A stretch of 64,000 nucleotides of DNA, from NCBI RefSeq assembly GCF_002086635.1, contig NZ_MVHD01000002.1, forward strand, positions 1 to 64,000, written 5' to 3'. The position numbers and the translations under genes are program-made. The stretch is from Mycobacterium alsense. Its GTDB lineage: Bacteria; Actinomycetota; Actinomycetes; Mycobacteriales; Mycobacteriaceae. The number at the start of each line of letters is the position of its first letter. The first letter of the stretch is position 1. Below the pieces are notes generated by a model. The model had not been told where the DNA came from and made no database searches. It was given only the letters and a program-made list of their open reading frames with translations. This document shows positions 1 to 7,488 of this stretch, one piece after another.

Positions 1-648
1 GCATCCGATGCTGCGCCGCCGCTGCCGGGCACCGTCGAGGCGTTCATGCGCTTGGTCGAGACCGGATGGGACACCGAGGTGGCGCGCCGCCCGTACGGGC
101 AGCACACCACCATGGTGATGCATCTCGACGTCAAGCGGCGGGTCGCGGCGCTGCATCTGGGCCCGCTGCTTTCCGACGCCGAACGCCGATACCTGACCTG
201 TGATGCCACCTGTGAGGCGTGGTTCGAACGTGACGGCGAGCCCATCGGCGCCGGTCGGGTGACCCGGGTGATCAGCCGACGGCTTCGTCGCGCGCTCGAG
301 CACCGCGACCGCACGTGCGCGGTCCCCGGCTGCGGGGCCACCCGGGGTCTCCACGCCCACCACATCCGGCACTGGGAAGACGGCGGTGCCACCGAGCTGG
401 CCAACCTGGTGCTGGTGTGCCCCTATCACCACCGATCACACCACCGCGGCCTGATCACCATCACCGGACCCGCATCCGAGCTCACCGTCACCGACGAAAC
501 CGGCCGACCACTAAGCCCCGCATCGCTGGCCCGCCCACCGACGCAAGCCCCACCCACCGTCGCGCCCTGCCCCGGACCTCTCGGCGAACGCGCCGACTGG
601 TGGTGGTACACACCCTTCCAACCCCAACCACCACCCAGCACCAACTAG
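1..648 (+). CDS. HNH endonuclease-signature protein of the 13E12/DUF222 family, 3' part
   Basis: The reading frame is open from the first base, so this is the C-terminal 215 residues of a gene that starts outside the window. It ends in an HNH nuclease domain: CAVPGCGATRGLHAHHIRHW, then an NLVLVCPYHHR segment, giving the paired CxxC and HxH...N...H ligand pattern. A proline-rich tail follows. The family (DUF222 plus HNH, the 13E12 repeat family) is multicopy in mycobacteria and often linked to mobile or repeat DNA; its role is unknown. The small internal ATG at 46 is probably not the real start. HNH assignment is firm; function is not. Confidence 0.85.
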   Translation, partial: ASDAAPPLPGTVEAFMRLVETGWDTEVARRPYGQHTTMVMHLDVKRRVAALHLGPLLSDAERRYLTCDATCEAWFERDGEPIGAGRVTRVISRRLRRALEHRDRTCAVPGCGATRGLHAHHIRHWEDGGATELANLVLVCPYHHRSHHRGLITITGPASELTVTDETGRPLSPASLARPPTQAPPTVAPCPGPLGERADWWWYTPFQPQPPPSTN

Positions 649-674
649 ACCGTTCGTCGAGTGCGCGACGCCCG

Positions 675-1601
675 TCAGCCGTGCAGCGCGCTCGACAGGG
701 CGCGCCCCTGCAGGGCGAACAACGCCTGGGACACCGACCAATCCGGCAGCAGCGAATCGAACCCGTGACAGGTGCGCGGGAACACGTGCAATTCGGCGGA
801 GACCCCGGCGCGCAACAGCGCCAGCGCGTAGTCGATCGCCTCGTCGCGAAACGGATCGACCTCGGCGCAGGTGATCAGCGCCGGTGCCACGCCGCGCAAT
901 TCGTCTCGCCGCGCCGGCACAGCCGATCCCGCTCCGGCGTTGTCGGGGCCCAGGTAATGCCGCCACATCTGCTCGGCCGCCTCGCCGTCGAACGCGGGAC
1001 TGGTGCAGAACTCGGCCTTGGACGCGGTCTCCCGATCGTCCAGCACCGGCTGGTGCAGCAGCTGGAACGCGACCGCCGGCAGCGACCCGTCGGCGGCACC
1101 CTGCGCCAGGCACGCCGCCAGGGCGGCGCCGGCGCTGCTGCCCCCGACCGCCAGCCGCGCGGGGTCGACACCCAGCTCGGCGGCGTTGACCGCCACCCAG
1201 CGCAGCACGGCGACCGCGTCGTCGAGGGCGGCCGGATAGGGATGCTCAGGCGCCAGTCGGTAGTCGACCGAAACCACGGCGCAGCGGGCGCGCCGCGCGA
1301 GGTCCACGCACTGGCGGTGATCGGTGTCCAGGTTGCCCAGCGCGAAGCCGCCGGCGTGGCAGTAGACGACCGCAGGCGCCGGATTCTCCTGCGCCCCGCG
1401 GTAGATGCGCACCGCCACGCCGTCCGCGGTGTCGTCGTCGATCCGCACGCCCTGCGCGTCCGTGCGGTCGGCGGCCTCGCGGCGGCGCTGGTTGAACGGC
1501 TCGCGCATGAGGTGGATTGCGTCCTGCGAGAAGTCGGTGCGCGTCGTCGCCACCTCGCGCAGGGCGGGATCCAGGCGCTCCCAGCCGTCCAGCTCGGTCA
1601 T
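675..1601 (-). CDS. alpha/beta hydrolase of the hormone-sensitive-lipase (acetyl esterase) family
   Basis: A 308-residue esterase-like protein. The oxyanion motif is HAGG (residues 82-85, where most relatives have HGGG), the nucleophile elbow is GGSSAG with Ser156, the acid is in AEVDPFRDE (about 249) and the histidine is in CHGFD (His279). These make a complete HSL-type triad. It probably hydrolyses a carboxyl ester or lactone in the cytoplasm. Its ATG overlaps the stop of the preceding gene by ATGA, so it is the last gene of the long minus-strand operon that begins near 7377. In that setting an ester or lactone left by a Baeyer-Villiger step would be a natural substrate, but that is inference. 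Confidence 0.88.
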   Translation of the reverse strand: MTELDGWERLDPALREVATTRTDFSQDAIHLMREPFNQRRREAADRTDAQGVRIDDDTADGVAVRIYRGAQENPAPAVVYCHAGGFALGNLDTDHRQCVDLARRARCAVVSVDYRLAPEHPYPAALDDAVAVLRWVAVNAAELGVDPARLAVGGSSAGAALAACLAQGAADGSLPAVAFQLLHQPVLDDRETASKAEFCTSPAFDGEAAEQMWRHYLGPDNAGAGSAVPARRDELRGVAPALITCAEVDPFRDEAIDYALALLRAGVSAELHVFPRTCHGFDSLLPDWSVSQALFALQGRALSSALHG

Positions 1602-2035
1602 CGGGCCGGTGCCTCGAAGCTGAAGTCGGCGGCCCGGAATCTGCGCGTCATCCCCCAGAAGCTACGCGGGCTGCGCGGCCACTGCGTCACCACGCGCCCG
1701 TTGGCGGTGCGGGAGTAGTTGCCGCACCGGGTGACCCACGCCGTGCCGACCATCCACTGGTCGACCTTGGCGACGAAGTCCGCAAATCCGGCGGTCCGCA
1801 CCGCGACGTGCGTTTTGCCCTTGCGCCGCAGGTACTTCAGCGCGCGCACGACGTAGCGCGCCTGGGCCTCGAGCATGAAGATCACGCTGTTCGACCCGAC
1901 GGTCCGCCGGGTGCCGCCGACGCCGTCCTCGCGGTCGAAGATGGCGAAGTCGCGAAACCCAGCCCGCGACAGCGGGATTCCCAGGGCCAGGGCGCCCCGT
2001 CCGGCACCGATGATGCCGACCGTGGGGGGCGTCAT
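1598..2035 (-). pseudogene. internally deleted Baeyer-Villiger-type flavin monooxygenase (N- and C-terminal ends fused)
   Basis: The 145-residue product starts with an FAD-binding Rossmann segment (VGIIGAGRGALALG, then FAIFDREDGVGGT) typical of the first 45 residues of flavin monooxygenases. It then jumps directly to sequence typical of their C-terminal end (GSNSVIFMLEAQARYV, then a run from GTAWVTRCGNYSRTANGR to the tryptophan-rich tail). The normal protein is close to 500 residues, so roughly 350 central residues, including the NADPH-binding domain and signature motif, are absent. The deletion kept the frame and kept the ATGA overlaps with both neighbours. It is unlikely to be a working oxygenase. 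A genuine short protein is possible but less likely. Confidence 0.75.
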
Positions 2036-2760
2036 CGGATCTGCAGGCATTGCCCGCCGTCGACGACCAGCTCCGAGCCGGTGATGAAGGACGCCGCGTC
2101 GGAGACCAGAAACGCGACGGCGTCGGCGATCTCGGCCGGCTGCCCGATCCGCCCGAAGGCCGACGATGCGGCGAGCCTCAGCTGGGTGGCGTCGTCGAGC
2201 ATCGGGGTCGCGACGGGTCCCGGGAACACCGCGTTGACCCGGATGCCGAGCGGGGCCAGTTCGGCGGCGGCGGTCTGGGTCAGGCCGCGCAGCGCCCACT
2301 TCGCCGAGCCGTAGGCGCCGTGGCTGGGGAAGGGCCGGATCGCCCCGGTGCTGCAGATGTTGACGATCGCGGGGCCGCGTGCCGCGCGCAGCTGCTCGAG
2401 CGTCGCCCGGATGCCGAGGAACGCCCCGAAACAGTTGACCCGCCAGGAGCTTTCGAATCCCTCGGCGGTCTCGTCGGCCAGCGACGCCCGGTGCAGCACG
2501 CCCGCGTTGTTGACCAGCGCGGTCAGCGCGCCGAATCGCTCCACCGTGGCTCCGACGGCCGCCTCCCATTGCTCCTCGGCGGTGACGTCCAGCGGGATTC
2601 CGATGACGGCCTCGTCGCCCAGCTCGTCGACCGCGGCGGTCAGCTCGTCGGCCCGCCGATCACAGGCGGCCACCGAAAGGCCCAGCGCGCGTAAGCGTTT
2701 CGCGATCTCCCAGCCTTGCCCCCCGGCGGCTCCGGTCACCAGCGCGACGCGTCCGGTCAC
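2032..2760 (-). CDS. short-chain dehydrogenase/reductase (SDR)
   Basis: A 242-residue classical SDR. The cofactor loop is TGAAGGQG (residues 9-16), followed by the NNAG motif, a catalytic Ser in NICSTGAIRP and YGSAK with Tyr and Lys. It should oxidise or reduce a hydroxyl/keto group with NAD(P). The GTG start at 2760 is chosen because it forms a GTGA overlap with the stop of the gene before it; an upstream extension would run inside that gene. Its own stop overlaps the ATG of the monooxygenase remnant. It is part of the large translationally coupled operon. Confidence 0.9.
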   Translation of the reverse strand: MTGRVALVTGAAGGQGWEIAKRLRALGLSVAACDRRADELTAAVDELGDEAVIGIPLDVTAEEQWEAAVGATVERFGALTALVNNAGVLHRASLADETAEGFESSWRVNCFGAFLGIRATLEQLRAARGPAIVNICSTGAIRPFPSHGAYGSAKWALRGLTQTAAAELAPLGIRVNAVFPGPVATPMLDDATQLRLAASSAFGRIGQPAEIADAVAFLVSDAASFITGSELVVDGGQCLQIR

Positions 2761-3155
2761 GGCGACGCCACCTCCGGGCTGTCGCACAGGCCGCGGCTGG
2801 TGACGAACTGGCAGCGCCGCCGCCGGAAACGCCAATGCCCGTCCACCCGGGCCAGCTCGTCGTCGTAAATCGCGGGCCGCAGGTGCAGGTCCCCGGCCCT
2901 GACGAATAGCACCTGCGAGCGGGCCGTGGCCGTGTCGTCGCCGACCTCGATCCGCGAGACCCCGGTCAGATGCAGGCCGCGGGGCGCGTCCCGGAACATC
3001 TGGCCGATGCCCTCATGACCGGCGAAAGTCCGGCCGTAGACGACGAATTCCCCGTCGGCGGCGAACAACGCGAGGCACGCGTCGACGTCCGCGGTGTCCA
3101 GGGCGAGGGCGTAGTCGGCGATGAGCCCGCGGATCGAGGTTTCGTCTTCGGTCAT
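2757..3155 (-). CDS. SnoaL-like / NTF2-fold protein
   Basis: A 132-residue protein with the pattern of the SnoaL-like (NTF2 superfamily) fold: an N-terminal helix with ADYALALDTADVDACLALFA, GEFVVYGRTFAGHEGI in the middle and a beta-rich end. Members are polyketide cyclases, dehydratases, isomerases or non-catalytic binding proteins. The size is typical. It overlaps the aldolase gene upstream (ATGA) and the SDR downstream (GTGA), so it is translated as part of the operon. No catalytic residue can be assigned with confidence. Confidence 0.82.
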   Translation of the reverse strand: MTEDETSIRGLIADYALALDTADVDACLALFAADGEFVVYGRTFAGHEGIGQMFRDAPRGLHLTGVSRIEVGDDTATARSQVLFVRAGDLHLRPAIYDDELARVDGHWRFRRRRCQFVTSRGLCDSPEVASP

Positions 3156-3919
3156 CGCCCGGTCGCCTCCCGCAGGTGCTCGGTCGCCCCGCGGCGCAGC
3201 GCCTGGGATTCGGCGGCCAAGGTGATCATCCGGATTCCCAGCTTCGCCATGGCGCGGCCCGTCTTGCCGTCCCCGGCGTGAATGCCGGTGACCAGCCCCG
3301 CCTCAGTGGCCGCCCGATGGATGGTCACGACGGCGTCCAGCACCGCAGGATGCTTGGTCGCGCCAACCACGTCCACGCCCATCGACAGGGCCAGGTCGGC
3401 GGGCCCGACGTAGAGTCCGGCGAGCCCGTCGACGGCGCAGATCTCGGCCAGACCGGACAGCGCCGCGGCCGTCTCGATCATCGCGAACACGCTCACCCGC
3501 GATTCCAGCGCGGCGGGGTCGTGGCCCAGGTCGGCGCGCAGCGGGCCGAAGCTGCGGATGCCCGCCGGCTGGTGGCGGGTGGCGGCCACCGCGGCGGCGG
3601 CCTGTTCGGCCGACTCGATCATCGCGATGACGACGGCGTCGGCGCCGGCGTCCAGCACCCGCCCGATCGGCGCCGCGTCGGCGTTGGGCAGGCGTACCAC
3701 GGTGCCGATGGGCAGGTGCTCGATGCGCCGCAGCGCCCGGGCGATCCCGGCGTCGTCGAGGTAGCCGTGCTGGGCGTCGAAACCCACGTAGTCGTAACCG
3801 GCCCTGGCGAATTCCTCGGGTCCGAGCAGCGTCGGCCCGGTGATCCAGCCACCCCAGATCGGGGTGGCCCGGCCCAGCGCCCGCTGCAGGTTGCTCGCCG
3901 AATTCTCCGCCATCGTCAT
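3152..3919 (-). CDS. HpcH/HpaI-type aldolase (citrate lyase beta-like TIM barrel)
   Basis: A 255-residue single-domain protein with the hallmarks of the HpcH/HpaI family: GYDYVGFDAQHGYLDD near the N-terminus, FAMIETAAALSGLAEI carrying the metal-binding Glu, and GLYVGPADLALSMG carrying the metal-binding Asp. These class II enzymes cleave 2-keto-4-hydroxy acids to pyruvate plus an aldehyde. In this operon it could cut a ring-opened intermediate. It is joined to both neighbours by ATGA overlaps (the stop of the dehydrogenase upstream and the start of the SnoaL gene downstream). Confidence 0.88.
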   Translation of the reverse strand: MTMAENSASNLQRALGRATPIWGGWITGPTLLGPEEFARAGYDYVGFDAQHGYLDDAGIARALRRIEHLPIGTVVRLPNADAAPIGRVLDAGADAVVIAMIESAEQAAAAVAATRHQPAGIRSFGPLRADLGHDPAALESRVSVFAMIETAAALSGLAEICAVDGLAGLYVGPADLALSMGVDVVGATKHPAVLDAVVTIHRAATEAGLVTGIHAGDGKTGRAMAKLGIRMITLAAESQALRRGATEHLREATGR

Positions 3920-4884
3920 TGTCCGATCGCGATCTTGATGCGTTCCGGGTCGGGCCGGGAGGCCAGCTCGAACGCCGCCTGGACGTCGTCAACCCCGAAG
4001 GTGTGGGTGAGGTAGGTGCCGAGCAGCTCGGGGTGCTCGGCGGCGAACTTGCCCGCGAGTTCCAGCATCCGCCGCCGCTCCAGCGTCACACCGGATTTCA
4101 GCGTCAGGTTGTTGCGCAGCATGTGGCGCATGCTGATCGGGTAGGCGTCGTCATCGGCGACGCCGAAGTAGAAGACGGTCCCGCCGGGCGCGGCGGCCTG
4201 AATGGCGTGCCCCAGGGTGGCCACCTGGTGCCCGACGGCCTCGATGACGACGTCGGCGCGGTCGCCGGGGGCCAGCTGGCTGACCCACCGGTCGCTGGTG
4301 GCGCGCACGGGGTCGTCGACCCCGAACGCCGTTGCGTGGCTTGCCCGGTCGACGGGGTCGACCCCGGTGACGCGCCGGGCGCCGGCCGCCTTGGCGACGT
4401 AGGAGAACAGCAGGCCGATCGAGCCCTGCCCGATGACGGCGACGTGGCGGCCCGACAGGTCCGGCAGTTGCTCGCAGGCGTAGAGGACGCAGGCCAGCGG
4501 CTGCAGGCCGATGGCCCGCGCCGGGGTCAGCGCGGGGTCGTAGGGAAGCAGCATGTTGCCATCGCTGACCACGCGTTCCATCAGCCCGTCGAAGCCGGAC
4601 GCCCAGCCCACCACGCGGTCGCCGGGGCGGTGCTCGGGGTGGCGGCTCGCGATCACCTCCCCGGCGACCTCGTGGATCGGGAACCCGTCCTTCTCGGCGG
4701 CGCCGCTGCCGTCGTCCCCGGGCAGCCGGCCCCGGTTACCGCGAAAGGCCGGCAGGTCGCTGCCGCACACGCCCGCCGCCGAAAACCGCAGCAGGACTTG
4801 GCCATCGGTCAGCTGTTCGGGTGTGCGGTCGGGGATCGACGTCCGTTCGAACAGGTAGGGCGCGACGATCCGGTAGGACCACAC
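3916..4884 (-). CDS. zinc-type medium-chain alcohol dehydrogenase
   Basis: A 322-residue MDR-superfamily dehydrogenase. The catalytic-zinc region is GVCGSD (Cys40) with IHE (71-72); the nucleotide fold is VIGQGSIGLLF. The usual four-cysteine structural-zinc lobe appears to be missing. The GTG start at 4884 is picked because GGAGG lies six bases upstream, just inside the end of the P450 gene; the longer open frame lacks such a site. It likely oxidises an alcohol made by the upstream P450. The stop overlaps the aldolase ATG. Confidence 0.87.
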   Translation of the reverse strand: MWSYRIVAPYLFERTSIPDRTPEQLTDGQVLLRFSAAGVCGSDLPAFRGNRGRLPGDDGSGAAEKDGFPIHEVAGEVIASRHPEHRPGDRVVGWASGFDGLMERVVSDGNMLLPYDPALTPARAIGLQPLACVLYACEQLPDLSGRHVAVIGQGSIGLLFSYVAKAAGARRVTGVDPVDRASHATAFGVDDPVRATSDRWVSQLAPGDRADVVIEAVGHQVATLGHAIQAAAPGGTVFYFGVADDDAYPISMRHMLRNNLTLKSGVTLERRRMLELAGKFAAEHPELLGTYLTHTFGVDDVQAAFELASRPDPERIKIAIGQ

Positions 4885-4885
4885 G

Positions 4886-6100
4886 TCAGACCTCCACCGG
4901 GATCTTGTTCCATCCCCACTGGAAGCTGGACGGCAGCCGGGTGGCGGCGTCGCCGTTGATCGCGTAGTCGGGGACGCGGCGCAGCCATTCGCCCAGCAGC
5001 ACATCGATTTCCAGCCGCGCCAGGTGGTAGCCGATGCAGAAGTGCTGGCCCCGGCCGAAGGCCAGCGAGCGGCGGATGGGACGGTTCCACACGAAATCGT
5101 CGGGGTCGGGGTACTCCCGCTCGTCGCGGGCGGCCGACGCCAAAAGGGTGATGATCCGCTGGCCGGGCCGGATCGTCTGGTCGTGAATCGCGAAGGGCTT
5201 CCGCGCCGTTCGGGCGAACCACTGCGCCGGCGCGCAGAACCGGATCATCTCCTCGCGCACGATCGGCACGTTGGTGTCGGGATCCGCGCACACGGCGGCC
5301 ATCTGGTCGGGCCGCCGGCCGAGCTCCCATAGCCCGTGGGCGACGATCTTGGGGACCGTCTCGGTCCCGCCGATGAAGATGCACAGCATCTGGGTGGCGA
5401 CCTCGACGTCGTCGAGCGCGCTGCCGTCGGGCAGGCGATATCCGAGCAGGCCGTCCACAATGGGGAGGCCCGGCAGCCCGTCTGATTCGGCGCGGCGGCG
5501 CCGCACCGAGGGCACCAGGTATTCGAAGTAGTTGGGCCGCGACTCGGCGGTATCCACGCCCACCCCCGGCTCCGCGAGGCTGCCGGCGTTCACGGCCGCC
5601 AGCACCCGCGGCGCGAGATCGGTTGGGATACCCAGCAATTCGCACACGACGGAGGCCACCACGATCCCGCCATAGTCCTGGGTGAGGTCGAACGACCCCC
5701 GCGGCAGCAGGAGGTCGAGGCGTTCGTTGGCCAGCGCGCGGATCCTGCCCTCGAGCGCGGCGACGGACCTGGGCCGCAGCGGCTGGGAGTGGGCCCGGCG
5801 GATCGCGCCGTACAGCTCGGCGCCGAACACGGCGTGAAACGGCAGCGGGTGCAGCGGCGGGTCGTCGACCGGCCCGGCGTTGTGCTTGGCCAACACCGAC
5901 GCGGCGGGCAGCGTGCCCTCCGAGGCGACGAACGTCCCGTCGTTGACCTCCAGCACCCGCCAGATGTCGTCGAAGCGCGACAGCGCGTAGGTGTCCCACT
6001 GCGGCATGTAGTACACGGGGTGCTCGTCGCGCAGGGTTCGGTAGTACGGCAACGGGTTTGCCATGACGTCCGCGTCGAACGGGTCGTACCGGAAGTTCAC
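4886..6100 (-). CDS. cytochrome P450
   Basis: A 404-residue soluble bacterial P450. The I-helix oxygen-activation motif is FIGGTETV (about 242-249), the ExxR is EMIR (284-287) and the haem loop is FGRGQHFCIG with Cys355. All key residues are present. It should hydroxylate a small hydrophobic substrate using an external ferredoxin and reductase, neither of which lies beside it. The GTG start at 6100 overlaps the stop of the NIPSNAP-like gene (GTGA); a longer reading frame upstream lies inside that gene and is discarded. Probably the first oxidation in the operon's pathway (inference). Confidence 0.92.
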   Translation of the reverse strand: MNFRYDPFDADVMANPLPYYRTLRDEHPVYYMPQWDTYALSRFDDIWRVLEVNDGTFVASEGTLPAASVLAKHNAGPVDDPPLHPLPFHAVFGAELYGAIRRAHSQPLRPRSVAALEGRIRALANERLDLLLPRGSFDLTQDYGGIVVASVVCELLGIPTDLAPRVLAAVNAGSLAEPGVGVDTAESRPNYFEYLVPSVRRRRAESDGLPGLPIVDGLLGYRLPDGSALDDVEVATQMLCIFIGGTETVPKIVAHGLWELGRRPDQMAAVCADPDTNVPIVREEMIRFCAPAQWFARTARKPFAIHDQTIRPGQRIITLLASAARDEREYPDPDDFVWNRPIRRSLAFGRGQHFCIGYHLARLEIDVLLGEWLRRVPDYAINGDAATRLPSSFQWGWNKIPVEV

Positions 6101-6801
6101 TGCAGTGGCGAGGGCGGTAGGGCCTGCAGGATGGAGTCTTCCCAGCCGTCGCGCAGGGCGGGCGCCACGCTCATCCAGGTGACGATCTCGGCGGGCGGGC
6201 TCTCCTTCCAGGACGGGTAGTGATTGGCGAAGCACTCCCAGCCGCCGTCCAGCGCCCAGTAGTGGATGACTTCGTTGTAGCGGAAGGTGGTGGTGAACGA
6301 GCCCAGCCAGCGCTTGCCGGTGCGCTCGGACCAGGGGACGTAGAGCCGCTCCAGCTCGCGGATGTAGTCGTCCTGGCGGCCCGGCTTGGTCTGCATGATC
6401 TCCTGGATGACCAGCGGCGCAGTGAAATTGGACTCGCGCAGCTGGGCCAGCGTCTTGTTGCTGGGGCCGGGGTACATGATCCGGCCCTCCCCCGAGGCGC
6501 CGGTATCGGCCAAAAACGCCGACCACTTGGCCGCCGCGGCCTCGTGGCTGCCGCCGCGGGCCTGCGCGGCGCCGATCCTGGCGTAGTCGGCGAACCCGTC
6601 GACCTCCCAGATGATCGTCACCTGCGGCCAGTGGCCGTTGTAGGGGGTGGTCTCCCAGATCGCGAACAGCCGGGCGCCGAGCTCGTCCATCATCGGCTGG
6701 TAGGTGCCGGTGAACGCCTCGGTGAAGCCGTCGGCGCGCCCGGATCCCAGCGAGATCGTCTCGTGCAGGTAGAGCAGTGTGTGGCCGTAATACTTCTTCA
6801 T
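6097..6801 (-). CDS. two-domain NIPSNAP-like (dimeric alpha/beta-barrel) protein
   Basis: A 234-residue protein that reads as two similar halves. Each has a YLHE/VIQE-type strand, a helix, and a late W-rich strand (WPQVTIIWEVDGFADYA in the first half, EVIHYWALDGGWECFA in the second). This resembles tandem NIPSNAP or stress-responsive alpha/beta-barrel domains. No signal peptide is present. The ATG is three bases after the stop of the upstream gene, and the stop overlaps the P450 start. The function is unknown; proteins of this fold often sit in degradation operons as ligand-binding or isomerase-like partners. Confidence 0.7.
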   Translation of the reverse strand: MKKYYGHTLLYLHETISLGSGRADGFTEAFTGTYQPMMDELGARLFAIWETTPYNGHWPQVTIIWEVDGFADYARIGAAQARGGSHEAAAAKWSAFLADTGASGEGRIMYPGPSNKTLAQLRESNFTAPLVIQEIMQTKPGRQDDYIRELERLYVPWSERTGKRWLGSFTTTFRYNEVIHYWALDGGWECFANHYPSWKESPPAEIVTWMSVAPALRDGWEDSILQALPPSPLQ

Positions 6802-6804
6802 GGA

Positions 6805-7377
6805 CTAGTCGAGCGGGATCAGCCCGGAGTCGACCGGCAAACGCGAGACCTTGTCGCACAGCAGCGGCTCGGTGGGATCGACCGTGTCGCAGTCAATTTC
6901 GGCCGCCGCCAGCGCGTGGCCCTTGAATCGGCGCGCCGCCGCGCTGAGCACATGCTGGGCCCGTGTCATGGCGCGGTTGACCGCCAGCGGCCAGCCGTCA
7001 CCCCACAGTGCGACCTCGGTCAGCCGGTCGTCGAGGCACTCGAGCACCTTGTCCCGCACCTGCGCGTCGGCGGCGAACGCCTCGGCGCTCACCGCCAGGC
7101 TGTGGGTCGTCGAGCCCGCCGAGGCCGCCTGCGGGTCCAACGCCCGCACCCCGAGGATGCGCAGCGGGCGGGTGTCGCAGCCGTGCGGCAGCAGCATGTT
7201 CACTTGCCAACCGGCCATCACCCGGTCATAGAGGAAGCCGCCGGCCGATCGCACGACGTCGGCGGGGCTGGACGCGACGACGTCCAGCCGATATCGCAGA
7301 CCCTCCCCGTCCGCGCGGGCCGCTCGTGCGGCGGCAACCCGGCTGTTGTGGCTGATGTCGATCGTTGGAGTGGCCAT
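6805..7377 (-). CDS. conserved protein of unknown function, first gene of the ten-gene operon
   Basis: A 190-residue protein I cannot assign to a family. It has a central AGGFLYDRVMAGWQVNMLLP region, alanine-rich helices and no membrane segment or signal peptide. The ATG at 7377 is preferred because GAGGA lies eight bases upstream; the longer open frame starts in the promoter region. It opens the operon that runs to 675, and the predicted TetR-family operator (7459-7484) lies about 80 bases upstream. Its first place in the operon suggests a pathway-specific role, but nothing more can be said. Confidence 0.75.
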   Translation of the reverse strand: MATPTIDISHNSRVAAARAARADGEGLRYRLDVVASSPADVVRSAGGFLYDRVMAGWQVNMLLPHGCDTRPLRILGVRALDPQAASAGSTTHSLAVSAEAFAADAQVRDKVLECLDDRLTEVALWGDGWPLAVNRAMTRAQHVLSAAARRFKGHALAAAEIDCDTVDPTEPLLCDKVSRLPVDSGLIPLD

Positions 7378-7429
7378 CAATCCGTTCCTCACCGCCGCAC
7401 GTCGGGCGCGTTGGCGGCACTGCAGGGTT

Positions 7430-7448
7430 TGACATGGGCGTGTTGTCA
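7430..7448. promoter_or_regulatory. inverted repeat TGACA-N9-TGTCA in the operon promoter region
   Basis: Perfect five-base arms TGACA and TGTCA separated by nine bases, 11 bases from operator copy 1 and upstream of the gene starting at 7377. The left arm matches the TGACA half of the 26-base motif, so it could be a second, weaker site for the same regulator. The arms are short, so chance is possible. Confidence 0.35.
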
Positions 7449-7458
7449 CCCGACAGCG

Positions 7459-7484
7459 TGACACTTCGGGCCAAATTTGTAAAG
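7459..7484. promoter_or_regulatory. predicted TetR-family operator, copy 1 (TGACACTT-N9-TTTGTAAAG)
   Basis: TGACACTT, nine variable bases, TTTGTAAAG. The same two blocks with exactly the same nine-base gap occur at 15945 and 16040, and with two changes at 17773. The outer parts form an imperfect dyad (T[G/T]ACA ... TGTAA). Here it lies upstream of the ten-gene minus-strand operon. It reads the same way on the plus strand whether the controlled gene is left or right, which suits an operator better than a promoter. Confidence 0.65.
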
Positions 7485-7488
7485 GTGC

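Noticed and set aside
315..1718. 467-codon plus-strand open frame
   Set aside because: It runs over the HNH gene and antisense to the esterase gene, with arginine/proline-rich sequence and no family motif; it is a GC-rich shadow frame.
5989..6859. Upstream extension of the P450 frame to 6859
   Set aside because: The added sequence lies over the NIPSNAP-like gene in another frame; the P450 proper starts at the GTGA overlap (6100).
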